From Anaerovoracaceae bacterium (GTDB taxonomy: Bacteria > Bacillota > Clostridia > Peptostreptococcales > Anaerovoracaceae), in assembly GCA_029983755.1 (NCBI GenBank), contig JASBYX010000003.1, positions 1 to 64,000 on the forward strand: 64,000 nucleotides of DNA. The letters are read 5' to 3'. Both the position numbers and the translations under genes were made by a program. The notes under the pieces are model-generated. The model had not been told where the DNA came from. It saw only the letters and a list, made by a program, of their open reading frames with translations, and ran no database searches. Within the stretch, counting starts at the first letter, position 1, and every line of letters starts with the position of its first letter. Of the stretch, positions 55,747 to 63,942 are shown piece by piece.

Positions 55747-57012
55747 ATGGAATTTAGTGAAGAGCGAGCGGTTGCCCGCGCATACGAACTTCTATCTGTG
55801 GAGGAAGCATGCAAAGGGCAGGCACAGCATCTGAGAATCATTAAGGAGAAACTGGAAAAAGAGACTTTAACCCTATCTATTATAGGTCAATTTAAAAGAG
55901 GAAAAAGTACATTAGCAAATGCCATACTGGGAGATGATATTCTCCCGGTGGGCATTGTTCCCATAACTTCAGCAGTTACAAGGGTTTATTACGGCCCCAG
56001 GTCAGCGGAAGTTCATTTTTTCAATGGGGACATTCAGCCAATCCAATTCGAAAAGCTATCTGAGTATATAAGTGAGCAGGAAAACAGCAACAACAAGCTG
56101 GGCGTGGCTTCTGTAGCAATCAAAACTCCTTCGAAATTCCTGAAAAATGGCATAGAGTTCGTGGATACACCGGGAGTTGGCTCCTTCCACAAAAATAACA
56201 CAGAGGTTGCATATCAGTACATGAAGGAAAGTGACGGCGTGATTTTTCTTCTGTCAGTGGACAGCCCCATAAATGAGATAGAAATCGAGTTTCTAAAGGC
56301 AACAAAAGAGTTTGCTTCGAAGTTTTATTTTGCTGTTAACAAGGCAGATCTGGTGTCTGAGGTGGAACTGGCACAATACATAGGATATTGTCAGGGAGTA
56401 CTCCAGCAGATTATGGGAATGGATACAATACCTGTGAAGATCTTTCCCGTTTCAGCGAAGACCGGAGCAGGAATCAAGGAGCTTACAAGCTCAGTAAGCA
56501 AAGATCTCAAAAAGAACGCCAAAGCGATTCTTAAGCGTTCATCAATTTTAAAGCTGAGAGACATTATAGACGATTCAATCAATCAGCTCAGATTCTACTG
56601 GAAAGCCATGAACATGGAATACAAAGCCCTAGATAGAGCCTTTGCTGCAATAGATGAGTATATTGATGTTCTCAAGAAGGAATCCGAAAGCATGGAGTCC
56701 GATTTTGAAATAAAATTTAACGAAATCAAGATTGCATTGTCAGAAAAAGTCAAAGAAATATTCGGAATGGAGTATGTGTACGAGATCGAGGAAAGTTCAC
56801 CATTCCAAAGAACTATGACCAAGGAAGAATTCCAGGAGAAGGTTGAGCTTCTGTTGTCGGATTTGAGGCAGACCCTTGACAGTATACTTCTCTATAGAGA
56901 GGACAATGCATACCTTGTTGTAAGAAGAATCGGAAACATTAATCTTCTCGCAAACCGCCTCAGAGAGATAAAGAGGCAGATAAATCGCCATTTGGAGGAA
57001 AATGACGGATAG
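55747..57012 (+). CDS. Dynamin-like GTPase
   Basis: A 421-residue protein with P-loop GQFKRGKSTLANAILG (near 46-61), switch I threonine in PITSAVT, G3 motif DTPGVGS, and G4 NKAD. Helical stalk segments follow (about 280-420). This is the bacterial dynamin-like family, which reshapes or repairs membranes; it is shorter than most (550-700 residues) and shows no membrane helix. The location after two FtsX-type ABC transporters and before a cell-wall carboxypeptidase suggests an envelope-stress group; this is inference. Confidence 0.78.
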   Translation: MEFSEERAVARAYELLSVEEACKGQAQHLRIIKEKLEKETLTLSIIGQFKRGKSTLANAILGDDILPVGIVPITSAVTRVYYGPRSAEVHFFNGDIQPIQFEKLSEYISEQENSNNKLGVASVAIKTPSKFLKNGIEFVDTPGVGSFHKNNTEVAYQYMKESDGVIFLLSVDSPINEIEIEFLKATKEFASKFYFAVNKADLVSEVELAQYIGYCQGVLQQIMGMDTIPVKIFPVSAKTGAGIKELTSSVSKDLKKNAKAILKRSSILKLRDIIDDSINQLRFYWKAMNMEYKALDRAFAAIDEYIDVLKKESESMESDFEIKFNEIKIALSEKVKEIFGMEYVYEIEESSPFQRTMTKEEFQEKVELLLSDLRQTLDSILLYREDNAYLVVRRIGNINLLANRLREIKRQINRHLEENDG

Positions 57013-57075
57013 GCAATTGATGAAAAAAGATCGAGCATATCATAATGAAATGTTAGAGAGTATGAGGGGATAGCT

Positions 57076-58368
57076 ATGAAAAATAATCTCAAGACGCTTT
57101 TAAGAATCTTAAGTTCAATTTTGATTTTTACCGTAATGCTCACAGGGATATCGATTTATAACTTTACAGGGGGATCACCTGTAAAGGAGGTCTACGCAAA
57201 GGACAATAGCTTGTCAAAAATCGGTGCTGACAAAAGAGATGTATTCAAGAATCCCTTTGCCGGTTTACACAGTGCGCTCCTCGGAAACCCCGACACGGGA
57301 GAAATATATTTTGCTGATTCAATAGACGATGCTGTTCCAATGGCCAGCCTCACGAAACTTATGACCTATCTTATCGTCAAAGAAGCAATCGATAGAGGTG
57401 ATATCAAGGCTGGAGATAAGGTCAAAATATCCAAGGAAGCTGAGGATGTAACATATCTTTATGGAAAAATATGGCTAAAAGAAGGGCAGAGGGTACCGTT
57501 AAAAGACCTTATGAAGGCGATGATTGTGGTGTCAAGCAACGAGTCCGCTGTGGCTCTTGCATGTCATGTTGCCGGAAGTGAAAGTGCATTTACAGATTTG
57601 ATGAACAAACGAGCTAAGGAACTTGGACTTGAAAGCGCAGTTTTCTTAAATTCCAGCGGATTGCCAAAGGATGAGGCTGTGTCAGAAGGTGTCGAAGCAC
57701 TACAAAATCCCGTAGCCACAGATGAGGCAAAAAAAGAAGATATCAATTCTCAAAACAGGATGAGTGCAAGGGATCTATTCGTTCTTGGAAGCTATATTTT
57801 GAGAAAGTACCCCGAAATCACAAAACTTTCATCTGTGAAGAAAATTTCTCTTGATCAATTTAGCTATGAGGATGAGAACACAAATAGTCTTCTAAAAAAA
57901 TTCAAAAGTGTGGATGGACTGAAGACCGGTTACACCGATGCGGCAGGAAGATGTATAATGACAAGCCAGACAGAAAATTTCAAAGGAGAGAAAAAGAGGG
58001 TAATTGGAATTGTCTTGGGTGCGGATACCGTGAAGGAAAGAAACAAAGATGCTGAGATCCTATACCACATGGGCAAAGAAAATCTGGAATCTTCTTTTTT
58101 GTACAACACACATGCTCTTTTCAGAGTTTCCATACCTGACAAAAATTCTATGACAAAGGCTCCGGAGGAAAAAGAGTCTAAAGGGTTTATAGAGAAGTTC
58201 AAAGATCAAAAGTTCATCTTCAAGGTGGTGGAGCTTGGAGCCTTCGGAATCCTGGTTTTGATTATCATCATCACTATAATTATAAGAGCTTTTAAGCGTA
58301 AGAAACGCAGGTATAGAAATATTATGGGTGGAGGCCGTAGAAACAAGAGAAGGAGAATAATGTGGTAA
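57076..58368 (+). CDS. dacA: D-alanyl-D-alanine carboxypeptidase (penicillin-binding protein 5 type)
   Basis: A 430-residue S11 peptidase. An N-terminal helix (10-28) acts as signal/anchor. The active site motifs are SLTK (S91 nucleophile, K94), SSN (153-155) and KTG (283-285). A C-terminal membrane helix (about 377-400) with a very basic tail (KRKKRRYRN...RRNKRRR) replaces the usual amphipathic anchor. It trims the terminal D-Ala of peptidoglycan pentapeptides. GAGGGG precedes the ATG. Confidence 0.9.
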   Translation: MKNNLKTLLRILSSILIFTVMLTGISIYNFTGGSPVKEVYAKDNSLSKIGADKRDVFKNPFAGLHSALLGNPDTGEIYFADSIDDAVPMASLTKLMTYLIVKEAIDRGDIKAGDKVKISKEAEDVTYLYGKIWLKEGQRVPLKDLMKAMIVVSSNESAVALACHVAGSESAFTDLMNKRAKELGLESAVFLNSSGLPKDEAVSEGVEALQNPVATDEAKKEDINSQNRMSARDLFVLGSYILRKYPEITKLSSVKKISLDQFSYEDENTNSLLKKFKSVDGLKTGYTDAAGRCIMTSQTENFKGEKKRVIGIVLGADTVKERNKDAEILYHMGKENLESSFLYNTHALFRVSIPDKNSMTKAPEEKESKGFIEKFKDQKFIFKVVELGAFGILVLIIIITIIIRAFKRKKRRYRNIMGGGRRNKRRRIMW

Positions 58369-58443
58369 ATGCCACTCTTTTCACGACAACCTATATATTT
58401 TGCTGAATTTTCAACAAAATAAACACCTTCGTGACACAGAATT

Positions 58444-58485
58444 TACCATAGAATGGTAGATTTTTATCAAAAGAATTGATATAAT
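58444..58485 (+). promoter_or_regulatory. Promoter and operator-like repeat of ctfAB
   Basis: TATAAT lies at 58480-58485. TACCAT-AGA-ATGGTA (58444-58458), a perfect inverted repeat, overlaps the poorly conserved -35 region and could bind a regulator. Confidence 0.45.
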
Positions 58486-58542
58486 AGAAACAGATTTACT
58501 TAATTTTACCGTTAAAATTATGATAGAAAGGTGATTTCGAAA

Positions 58543-59256
58543 ATGATTAACAAAATTATGACTGCGGACGAAGCGGTTGCAGGCGTTCAGGACGGCATGA
58601 CCATTATGGTCGGCGGATTCCTGGCAACCGGTTCTCCTGAGATCCTGATGGATGCACTAGTAAGAAAGGGTGTTAAGCACCTGACTGTAATTGCAAATGA
58701 TGGTGGCCTTGATATAGGTCAGTACGGTGCAAGGACAGCTAGAGGTGTTGGTAAGCTTCTTGAGAACCATATGGTTGACCATATCATAGCTTCTCACCTT
58801 GGAGTTAACCCAAAGCTGAACGAGCAATTTGCAGAAGGAACTCTTAAATATACTCTAGTTCCACAGGGAACACTTGCTGAGAAGATCAGAGCTGCAAACT
58901 ATGGTCTTGGTGGTGTCATCACTCCAACCGGAGTAGGAACTCCTATGGAATTTGAGAAGGATGAGCTTGGAAGAGACAAGATCACTATGGAGATCGACGG
59001 AGTTAAGTATCTGGTAGAGAGACCTCTAAAAGCGGATTATGCTTTCATAAGAGCTTCCGTTTGTGATAAATTCGGAAACTTCATGTGTGCCAAGGCAACT
59101 AAGAACTTCAACTATGTAATGGCCGGAGCAGCTGACAAGGTAATCGTTGCAACTGAAGAACTCGTAGAAATCGGATCAGGCGATCCTGATAAGTTTACAG
59201 TTGCAGGTGTTCTGGTTGATGGAATTGTGGAAGGAGAAAAGAAATGGCAGATATAA
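58543..59256 (+). CDS. ctfA: Butyrate/acetoacetate CoA-transferase subunit A
   Basis: A 237-residue alpha subunit of a family I CoA-transferase: the GGF-x-GxP-type loop VGGFLATGSPEILMDALV, NDGG, and the C-terminal DYAFIRASVCDKFGNF block. With subunit B it moves CoA between acetoacetate/butyryl-CoA and acetate, in butyrate or ketone metabolism. ATG 58543 is used; GTG 58531 lies within the ribosome site AAAGGTG. The next gene overlaps it by 13 bases. Confidence 0.85.
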   Translation: MINKIMTADEAVAGVQDGMTIMVGGFLATGSPEILMDALVRKGVKHLTVIANDGGLDIGQYGARTARGVGKLLENHMVDHIIASHLGVNPKLNEQFAEGTLKYTLVPQGTLAEKIRAANYGLGGVITPTGVGTPMEFEKDELGRDKITMEIDGVKYLVERPLKADYAFIRASVCDKFGNFMCAKATKNFNYVMAGAADKVIVATEELVEIGSGDPDKFTVAGVLVDGIVEGEKKWQI

Positions 59257-59900
59257 AGGAAAGAATTGCCAGAAGAACAGCTAAGGAGCTGAGAGATGGC
59301 GAATTGGTTAACCTGGGAATCGGTCTTCCAACAATGGTTGGATCATTTGTTCCTGAAGATATTATCATTACACTTCACTCTGAAAACGGATTTGCAGGAC
59401 TTGATTCAGTTCCTGAGCCGGGTGAAGAGGATGTAGATATTATAAACTCCGGTGGACAGTACGTTACAGTACTTCCAAGAGTTAACTACTTCGATACTGC
59501 TACAAGCTTTGGTATCGTAAGAGGTGGTCACGTTGACGTAACAGTACTTGGTGCTATGCAGGTTGCTGAGAACGGAGACCTTGCAAACTGGATTATTCCT
59601 GGCAAGAAGGTTGCCGGAATGGGCGGAGCTATGGATCTTGTGGTAGGAGCAAGGGAAGTAATTATCGCTATGACTCACACTCAGAAGGGAAATCACAAGA
59701 TTTTGAAGGAGTGTACACTCCCTTTGACTGCTGAGAAATGTGTAGACATGATAATCACAGAGATGGCAGTTATGAAGGTTACTGATAAGGGTATTGAAGT
59801 TATCGAGCTTCACCCTGACTTCACTAAGGAAGAAGTTCAGGAAGCTACAGGATGTGAACTCATCTGGAGCCCTGATCTGAAGCCTTATCAGGAAGATTAA
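59244..59900 (+). CDS. ctfB: Butyrate/acetoacetate CoA-transferase subunit B
   Basis: A 218-residue beta subunit with the SENG motif at 46-49; E47 is the catalytic glutamate that forms the CoA thioester. NLGIGLPTMV and the GGAMDLVVGAREVIIAMTHTQKG block are typical. It overlaps ctfA by 13 bases with a GGAGAAAAG ribosome site inside ctfA, so the subunits are made together. Confidence 0.9.
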   Translation: MADIKERIARRTAKELRDGELVNLGIGLPTMVGSFVPEDIIITLHSENGFAGLDSVPEPGEEDVDIINSGGQYVTVLPRVNYFDTATSFGIVRGGHVDVTVLGAMQVAENGDLANWIIPGKKVAGMGGAMDLVVGAREVIIAMTHTQKGNHKILKECTLPLTAEKCVDMIITEMAVMKVTDKGIEVIELHPDFTKEEVQEATGCELIWSPDLKPYQED

Positions 59901-59988
59901 TATATAGTGCTAAATTCATTTTAGTATAATGGCTGTATTTGGATTACAGATTGAGAGTACGGCAAAATTTAATTAAATGAAAATTAAG

Positions 59989-60024
59989 CCTTCTGTGGTG
60001 GAGTACGCCATAGAGGGTTTTTTT
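59989..60024 (+). terminator. Intrinsic terminator of ctfAB
   Basis: CCTTCTGTGG and CCATAGAGGG form a ten-pair stem (with G-U pairs) followed by seven T residues. Confidence 0.9.
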
Positions 60025-60095
60025 GAGCCAGTATATATTAAGATAATTGAAATAGATTTTAAATTACAATCTTTACGGCTTAAGAAAAAATATAA

Positions 60096-60290
60096 AAAGA
60101 TAGGAAAATAGAGGGTTTGTGTGCTTATCTTCCTAAGATAGGAATCTCAAAAATTCGACTTGGATGGGTTGAAGATAATCCTCAGGCAGAATGCTTCTGG
60201 CATAAGAATAATTTTTTTGAAACAGGGGATTTTTATGATACGGATAAATATAGAGTAATTATTGCCCAAAGGATTCTAAAATTTGTCTAG
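60096..60290 (+). pseudogene. Remnant of a GNAT acetyltransferase
   Basis: An open frame of 64 codons without an ATG (a TTG occurs at 60117) reads like the last third of a GNAT enzyme: RLGWVEDNPQAECFWHKNNF, then ETGDFYDTDKYRVIIAQRIL. The acetyl-CoA binding region is missing and a stop codon lies just before. It explains part of the 506-base gap after ctfB. Confidence 0.6.
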
Positions 60291-60410
60291 AATATCATGA
60301 TGTCCAATGTCTAGAAGAAATATCAACTCTTTTAGCCTGTTTTCTCTCAATATCAGATAGCTTCTTGTAATGTTTTTAAAGGATTTCGAATATGTAATTT
60401 TATATGTCAC
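60276..60410 (-). pseudogene. Shortened RelE/ParE-like toxin remnant
   Basis: Directly after the AbrB antitoxin, a GTG (60410) overlapping its stop (GTGA) opens a 44-codon frame: VTYKITYSKSFKNITRSYL then a jump to LKELIFLLDIGHHDIL. The first part resembles the N-terminus and the last part the C-terminus of RelE-family toxins, which are normally 85-95 residues. The middle is gone, so the toxin is presumably inactive. Confidence 0.55.
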
Positions 60411-60667
60411 TGTTTATCTAACTCCTCAAACAAGGAATCAACGGAATCAAAAACAGGCTGGTTTCCATTTTTAATAGATTCCTTTATTTCGTTAATTTCA
60501 GCCTTTAAACTTTTAATTACTTGCTCTGAGCATATTGCAACAGGTACAAGAATTATCTTTCCATTTTCTTCTGTCACTTCAAATTGGTCACCTTGATTTA
60601 ATTCCATGGAGTTAACTATATCTTTTGGTATTGTTACCTGTGACTTAGCCTTTAATTCAACTAGCAT
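60407..60667 (-). CDS. AbrB/MazE-type antitoxin
   Basis: An 86-residue protein with an N-terminal SpoVT/AbrB swapped-hairpin DNA-binding domain (KAKSQVTIPKDIVNSMELNQGDQFEV) and an acidic helical tail that would bind a toxin (VFDSVDSLFEELDKQ). ATG 60667 has GGGAGG ten bases upstream. A shortened RelE-like frame overlaps its stop codon, so it seems to be a surviving antitoxin of a decayed module. It probably still binds its own promoter. Confidence 0.8.
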   Translation of the reverse strand: MLVELKAKSQVTIPKDIVNSMELNQGDQFEVTEENGKIILVPVAICSEQVIKSLKAEINEIKESIKNGNQPVFDSVDSLFEELDKQ

Positions 60668-60756
60668 GACAAAACCTCCCAAATTAGAAATTCAGATTTT
60701 CCAACTTAATTATAATTAATTGAAAGAAAAAGCCAAGTCGATAGTAAAGCTCTTTT

Positions 60757-62055
60757 TCATAATGATTTCACCTGTCTCAAAAAGTCGTTAAGCTCTTCCG
60801 AAGATGAGAAAGTAACTTGAGCAGATGTTTTGTTGCCGCCGCCTTTGCCTCCACGGGATCGGCCCAAGTCCTTTACTATGTCCCCACAGTGGAATTTGGA
60901 GGCTGATGATGCGTATAATATAGCAAAAGTCTCAGTCCATGAGGATAGAACAAGCAAAATATCATCAGAGAGAGGGTGACTCTTCGTGAAATGCCTACCG
61001 ATTGCCTGAACGATATCCTTTGCGATGTCATCATAGACTTTGACGAAGGCTCCCGGTTCAACACCAATAAGGCTAGAATTTATTGCCTCAGCCCGTGAAT
61101 CCACGAGAATTCTCTCAAGGCTATGGAGTTTATCTTTGATTCCTTGGGTATGGACCTCCATGGACTGAAATTTGTCGAGCAAGTCATCTTTTCCAGCGGA
61201 AAGTTTGTTGCTTATTTCCGTCAGGATATCGAACTCCCTTTGGTAGTTTGTAAATGCTCGCTCCCCTGCATCAAAATAAATTCGGGTCATACCCTTATTC
61301 GGTTCAATTTTGTAGATTTTCAGCATACCGACCTGGCCAGAGTGGCTAGGGTGAGTGCCGCAACAGGCAACTGCATCGGAGGGGTTATCGAAACTTCCTA
61401 TGCGAACAATGGTTATGTCCTCAGGGATTTTTAGTTCCTTCCTTAGGGGTTCTTTGGACGCCTCTTCCTTGGTGTCATAGTGAGTGGTTATTACCGGGAG
61501 ATTTTCCCATATAACCCTGTTAGTTTCAAGCTCGGCGGCCTTTGCCAATTCCCAGGTGATCTTGTCAAATTGGCTATCTTCAAGGCTTATATCAATGGTC
61601 ATATAGTCTTTGCCCATGTGGAATCCGCGGTTTATTCCCCTGTAGAGTTTGTAAAATGCTCCACTTAGAATATGTTCTCCACAGTGGCGTTGCATATTGT
61701 CGAATCGATGATTCCAGTCTATCAGCATTCTCACCTCATCCCCCTTGGAAAGGCCGAATGCTTCTTTTTGTTCAGCGTTTGAGTTACCTTCGACATGGGA
61801 GTGAGGATTGCCAGGGAGATTTGTTTCCACTTGGTGGTATATCTCACCGTCATATTCATATACGTCTGTGACATTAAGCTCTTTTGAATTCCATATGATT
61901 TTTCCGATGTCGTGGCTCTGCCCACCACCGGTAGGGAAGAAAATCGTTTGGTCAAATGTGATGAGTGTTCTGCCATGGTCTGTCCTGACCCCGGTAACCG
62001 CCGCATTCAATTCTTTTAAATATACATTCTCTTTGTAGACTCTTCTAGTATTCAT
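60757..62055 (-). CDS. Alanyl-tRNA editing protein, long AlaX type with DHHA1 domain
   Basis: A 432-residue protein lacking the synthetase core but keeping the AlaRS editing part: the FFPTGGGQ loop, zinc ligands H124 and H128 in RHCGEHILSG and C232/H236-type CCGTHPSHSG (about 231-240), a coiled-coil link, and a C-terminal DHHA1 domain with GGKGGGNKTSAQ. It hydrolyses mischarged Ser- or Gly-tRNA-Ala in trans. The gene is monocistronic on the minus strand. Confidence 0.88.
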   Translation of the reverse strand: MNTRRVYKENVYLKELNAAVTGVRTDHGRTLITFDQTIFFPTGGGQSHDIGKIIWNSKELNVTDVYEYDGEIYHQVETNLPGNPHSHVEGNSNAEQKEAFGLSKGDEVRMLIDWNHRFDNMQRHCGEHILSGAFYKLYRGINRGFHMGKDYMTIDISLEDSQFDKITWELAKAAELETNRVIWENLPVITTHYDTKEEASKEPLRKELKIPEDITIVRIGSFDNPSDAVACCGTHPSHSGQVGMLKIYKIEPNKGMTRIYFDAGERAFTNYQREFDILTEISNKLSAGKDDLLDKFQSMEVHTQGIKDKLHSLERILVDSRAEAINSSLIGVEPGAFVKVYDDIAKDIVQAIGRHFTKSHPLSDDILLVLSSWTETFAILYASSASKFHCGDIVKDLGRSRGGKGGGNKTSAQVTFSSSEELNDFLRQVKSL

Positions 62056-62105
62056 TTTATCTCCTAAACTTATTAATTATCGAAAATAAAGTGCAGAAAT
62101 AATTA

Positions 62106-62215
62106 TGTGGAAAATATGTGGATAACCTCGTGGGCAATCTTCGGTCTATCCGGGAAAACTACTGAAATTTCAATAGTTATCTCTAAGGAAGTTATCCACA
62201 GGCGTCTGTTGATAA
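62106..62215. promoter_or_regulatory. Cluster of four DnaA-box-like sites
   Basis: Two exact consensus boxes in opposite orientation, TGTGGATAA (62117-62125) and TTATCCACA (62192-62200), are flanked by two near-matches, TGTGGAAAA (62106-62114) and TGTTGATAA (62207-62215). All lie in a 280-base gap with no gene. dnaA or dnaN are not adjacent, so this is more likely a DnaA titration or regulatory cluster than oriC. Confidence 0.6.
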
Positions 62216-62219
62216 CTTT

Positions 62220-62235
62220 TGTGATAAATATCACA
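62220..62235. promoter_or_regulatory. TGTGA-N6-TCACA palindrome (Crp/Fnr- or Rex-like operator)
   Basis: TGTGATA-AA-TATCACA is a perfect inverted repeat matching the Crp/Fnr half-site consensus. With the preceding T it also fits the TTGTGA-type Rex site of some Firmicutes. It lies between the unknown gene and the AlaX gene, close to the DnaA-box cluster. Confidence 0.5.
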
Positions 62236-62335
62236 GTTAGCTATGAAGCAAGTATTTTCAAAGGCTTTTGGTACTAGCAAAATTTAACAATATGCCTACA
62301 GAAAGTTTACATAATTATTACGAAAGGGTACTCGG

Positions 62336-63598
62336 TCACTGATTTTTCCCATCCTTATTTACTCGCTTGGCATATTCAAGGAAATGATCTTCATCGCTTA
62401 AAACAAAATCGTAAATCAAAGGATTCATATAAATTTCCTTATGAACAAGGATGGCATGTTTCCCGTAGGCGGAGTTAAAAATATCATGCTCCAAAAGTCC
62501 TAGGTACTCATCGCAGCTGCCCATGAGAACCAGCTCGTCCTTCCCGTTGTAATAATATATGCCGTAAAAGTCATTAAGGATGGAGTAATCCGGGGAATTA
62601 ACATGGCTGTTGTCCGGCTTGTAAAGGACGAATAGCTTACCGGCACCCTCCCTTCGCATGGTGCTCCAGTTGAGCATAAAAGTGGAATTCTGATTGAAAT
62701 GTTCAAATTCCTCATCCACCTTCATCACTGAAATATGTTCGGTTCTCCTGAGCAAACAGGCCGCTTCAACTGTGGATATGGGAAAAGCCGAAATCCTCGA
62801 TACATCCACCACACGAAGATGCTCCATCTGCACCTTGCACACCGCCATATAGTATTTATCACCTGCCTCTACCAGACACTCACAAGAGAACAGACCCGCC
62901 TCATCTAAGGCAGTTATTTTGTTCTTATACAAAACACTTCGCGGCAGTTTCGGAAACGGATCTGTCACCTCGGGACTGGTGGCCAAAACAGCCGCAGCCT
63001 CAAGATCCTTGGCGAAGGTCCTCATCAAGTAGTAGTTGATCGTTTCAAATGGTGTAGAAACGGGGGTGCATTGCTTGCTGTCGAGGATATACATCTCAGG
63101 GTCTAAAAAAATGATAGGTGGTCTCAGAAGGTTTTCGTACTCATTTAAAGGTTCCGGAAGCAGGTAGTTGTTGGTAAGCGCACGATTCGCATACTTTTGC
63201 ATGAGCCACATGGCTTCTCTAAGGGAGATTTCAACTAATCTCGCCCCAAGCCCTCCAACGAAGGTCCTCTGAACATCCTCGTAAAGATCCGGATCATCCC
63301 CCAGGATCATTTCGTATCGTTCAAGGCCGTATTCTTCCACATCAATATAAAAGAATTGGTGCATAGATTTCTTGAATTTGTTGTCAGGCAGATCCCAAGT
63401 GATTCCTATTGACAACACACCCATGAGACGTGTGTCTGTAACATAGGCTGATTTAAAGACCTTTGAGCTTGTCTTTTCGGATTCCCTGTTGCCGCCGGCC
63501 AGGAACTTGATGCCGCTGCCGGTTATAGGGGTTTCCTTGAAGCTCTTGGAATGCTTAATTTTCTCAGTTATCTTCTCATTCATCGTTTCAGTTTCCAT
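62336..63598 (-). CDS. Protein of unknown function
   Basis: A 420-residue soluble protein with no signal peptide or membrane helix. It has a charged N-terminus (about 1-50) and a mixed alpha/beta body with stretches such as AYVTDTRLMGVLSIGITWDLP, HQFFYIDVEEYGLERYEMILGDD and a run of hydrophobic strands near the end (DFYGIYYYNGKDELVLMGS). I do not recognise the family. The start is uncertain (ATG 63598 or 63580; neither has a strong ribosome site). It diverges from the SAM riboswitch/metK unit. Confidence 0.65.
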   Translation of the reverse strand: METETMNEKITEKIKHSKSFKETPITGSGIKFLAGGNRESEKTSSKVFKSAYVTDTRLMGVLSIGITWDLPDNKFKKSMHQFFYIDVEEYGLERYEMILGDDPDLYEDVQRTFVGGLGARLVEISLREAMWLMQKYANRALTNNYLLPEPLNEYENLLRPPIIFLDPEMYILDSKQCTPVSTPFETINYYLMRTFAKDLEAAAVLATSPEVTDPFPKLPRSVLYKNKITALDEAGLFSCECLVEAGDKYYMAVCKVQMEHLRVVDVSRISAFPISTVEAACLLRRTEHISVMKVDEEFEHFNQNSTFMLNWSTMRREGAGKLFVLYKPDNSHVNSPDYSILNDFYGIYYYNGKDELVLMGSCDEYLGLLEHDIFNSAYGKHAILVHKEIYMNPLIYDFVLSDEDHFLEYAKRVNKDGKNQ

Positions 63599-63642
63599 TA
63601 CAAAATTTAGACTTTTCTGTTTGCTAATTATTACATATTTTG

Positions 63643-63670
63643 TTGACTTTTACAAGGGGCGGTGTATAAT
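63643..63670 (+). promoter_or_regulatory. Promoter of the metK riboswitch transcript
   Basis: TTGACT (63643-63648), 16-base spacer, TATAAT (63665-63670), ten bases before the riboswitch P1 stem. Confidence 0.75.
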
Positions 63671-63679
63671 GGATACATA

Positions 63680-63805
63680 CCTTATCAAGAGTGGCGGAGG
63701 GACTAGGCCCTATGATGCCCGGCAACCTAGTGGTTTGTTTTTTGCAATTTGCAGGCAAGCCCTAAAGGTGCTAATTCCTACAGAGCATTGCTTTGACAGA
63801 TGAGG
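63680..63805 (+). promoter_or_regulatory. SAM-I (S-box) riboswitch aptamer
   Basis: The S-box core is present in order: CCTTATCAAGAG, GTGGCGGAGGGACTAGGCCC, GATGCCCGGCAACC, then the P3/P4 region and closing P1 strand GATGAGG (63799-63805), which pairs with CCTTATC (63680-63686). SAM binding should favour the terminator that follows and shut off metK. Confidence 0.93.
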
Positions 63806-63814
63806 ATTGATATG

Positions 63815-63855
63815 AAAATCAGCCTCTCTTAGCTTTGCAAGGAGAGATTTTTTTA
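63815..63855 (+). terminator. Riboswitch-controlled terminator before metK
   Basis: CTCTCT (63824-63829) pairs with GGAGAG (63841-63846), flanked by AAATC/GATTT, and runs into eight T residues. It is the expression platform of the SAM riboswitch. Confidence 0.85.
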
Positions 63856-63942
63856 TTTTGTAGCCGTAATTGCGTTTTAAAGTGATTTAATAGGGTAGAT
63901 TACATTTCAGCGCACCGGCTATTTTGCGAGAAAGGAGACGCA

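Noticed and set aside
57019..57072. Tiny 17-codon frame between the dynamin and dacA
   Set aside because: It has no ribosome site or conserved feature and ends inside the dacA ribosome-binding region.
62056..62335. Chromosomal origin of replication
   Set aside because: DnaA boxes are present but dnaA, dnaN, recF or rpmH are not nearby and there is no clear AT-rich unwinding element of origin type.
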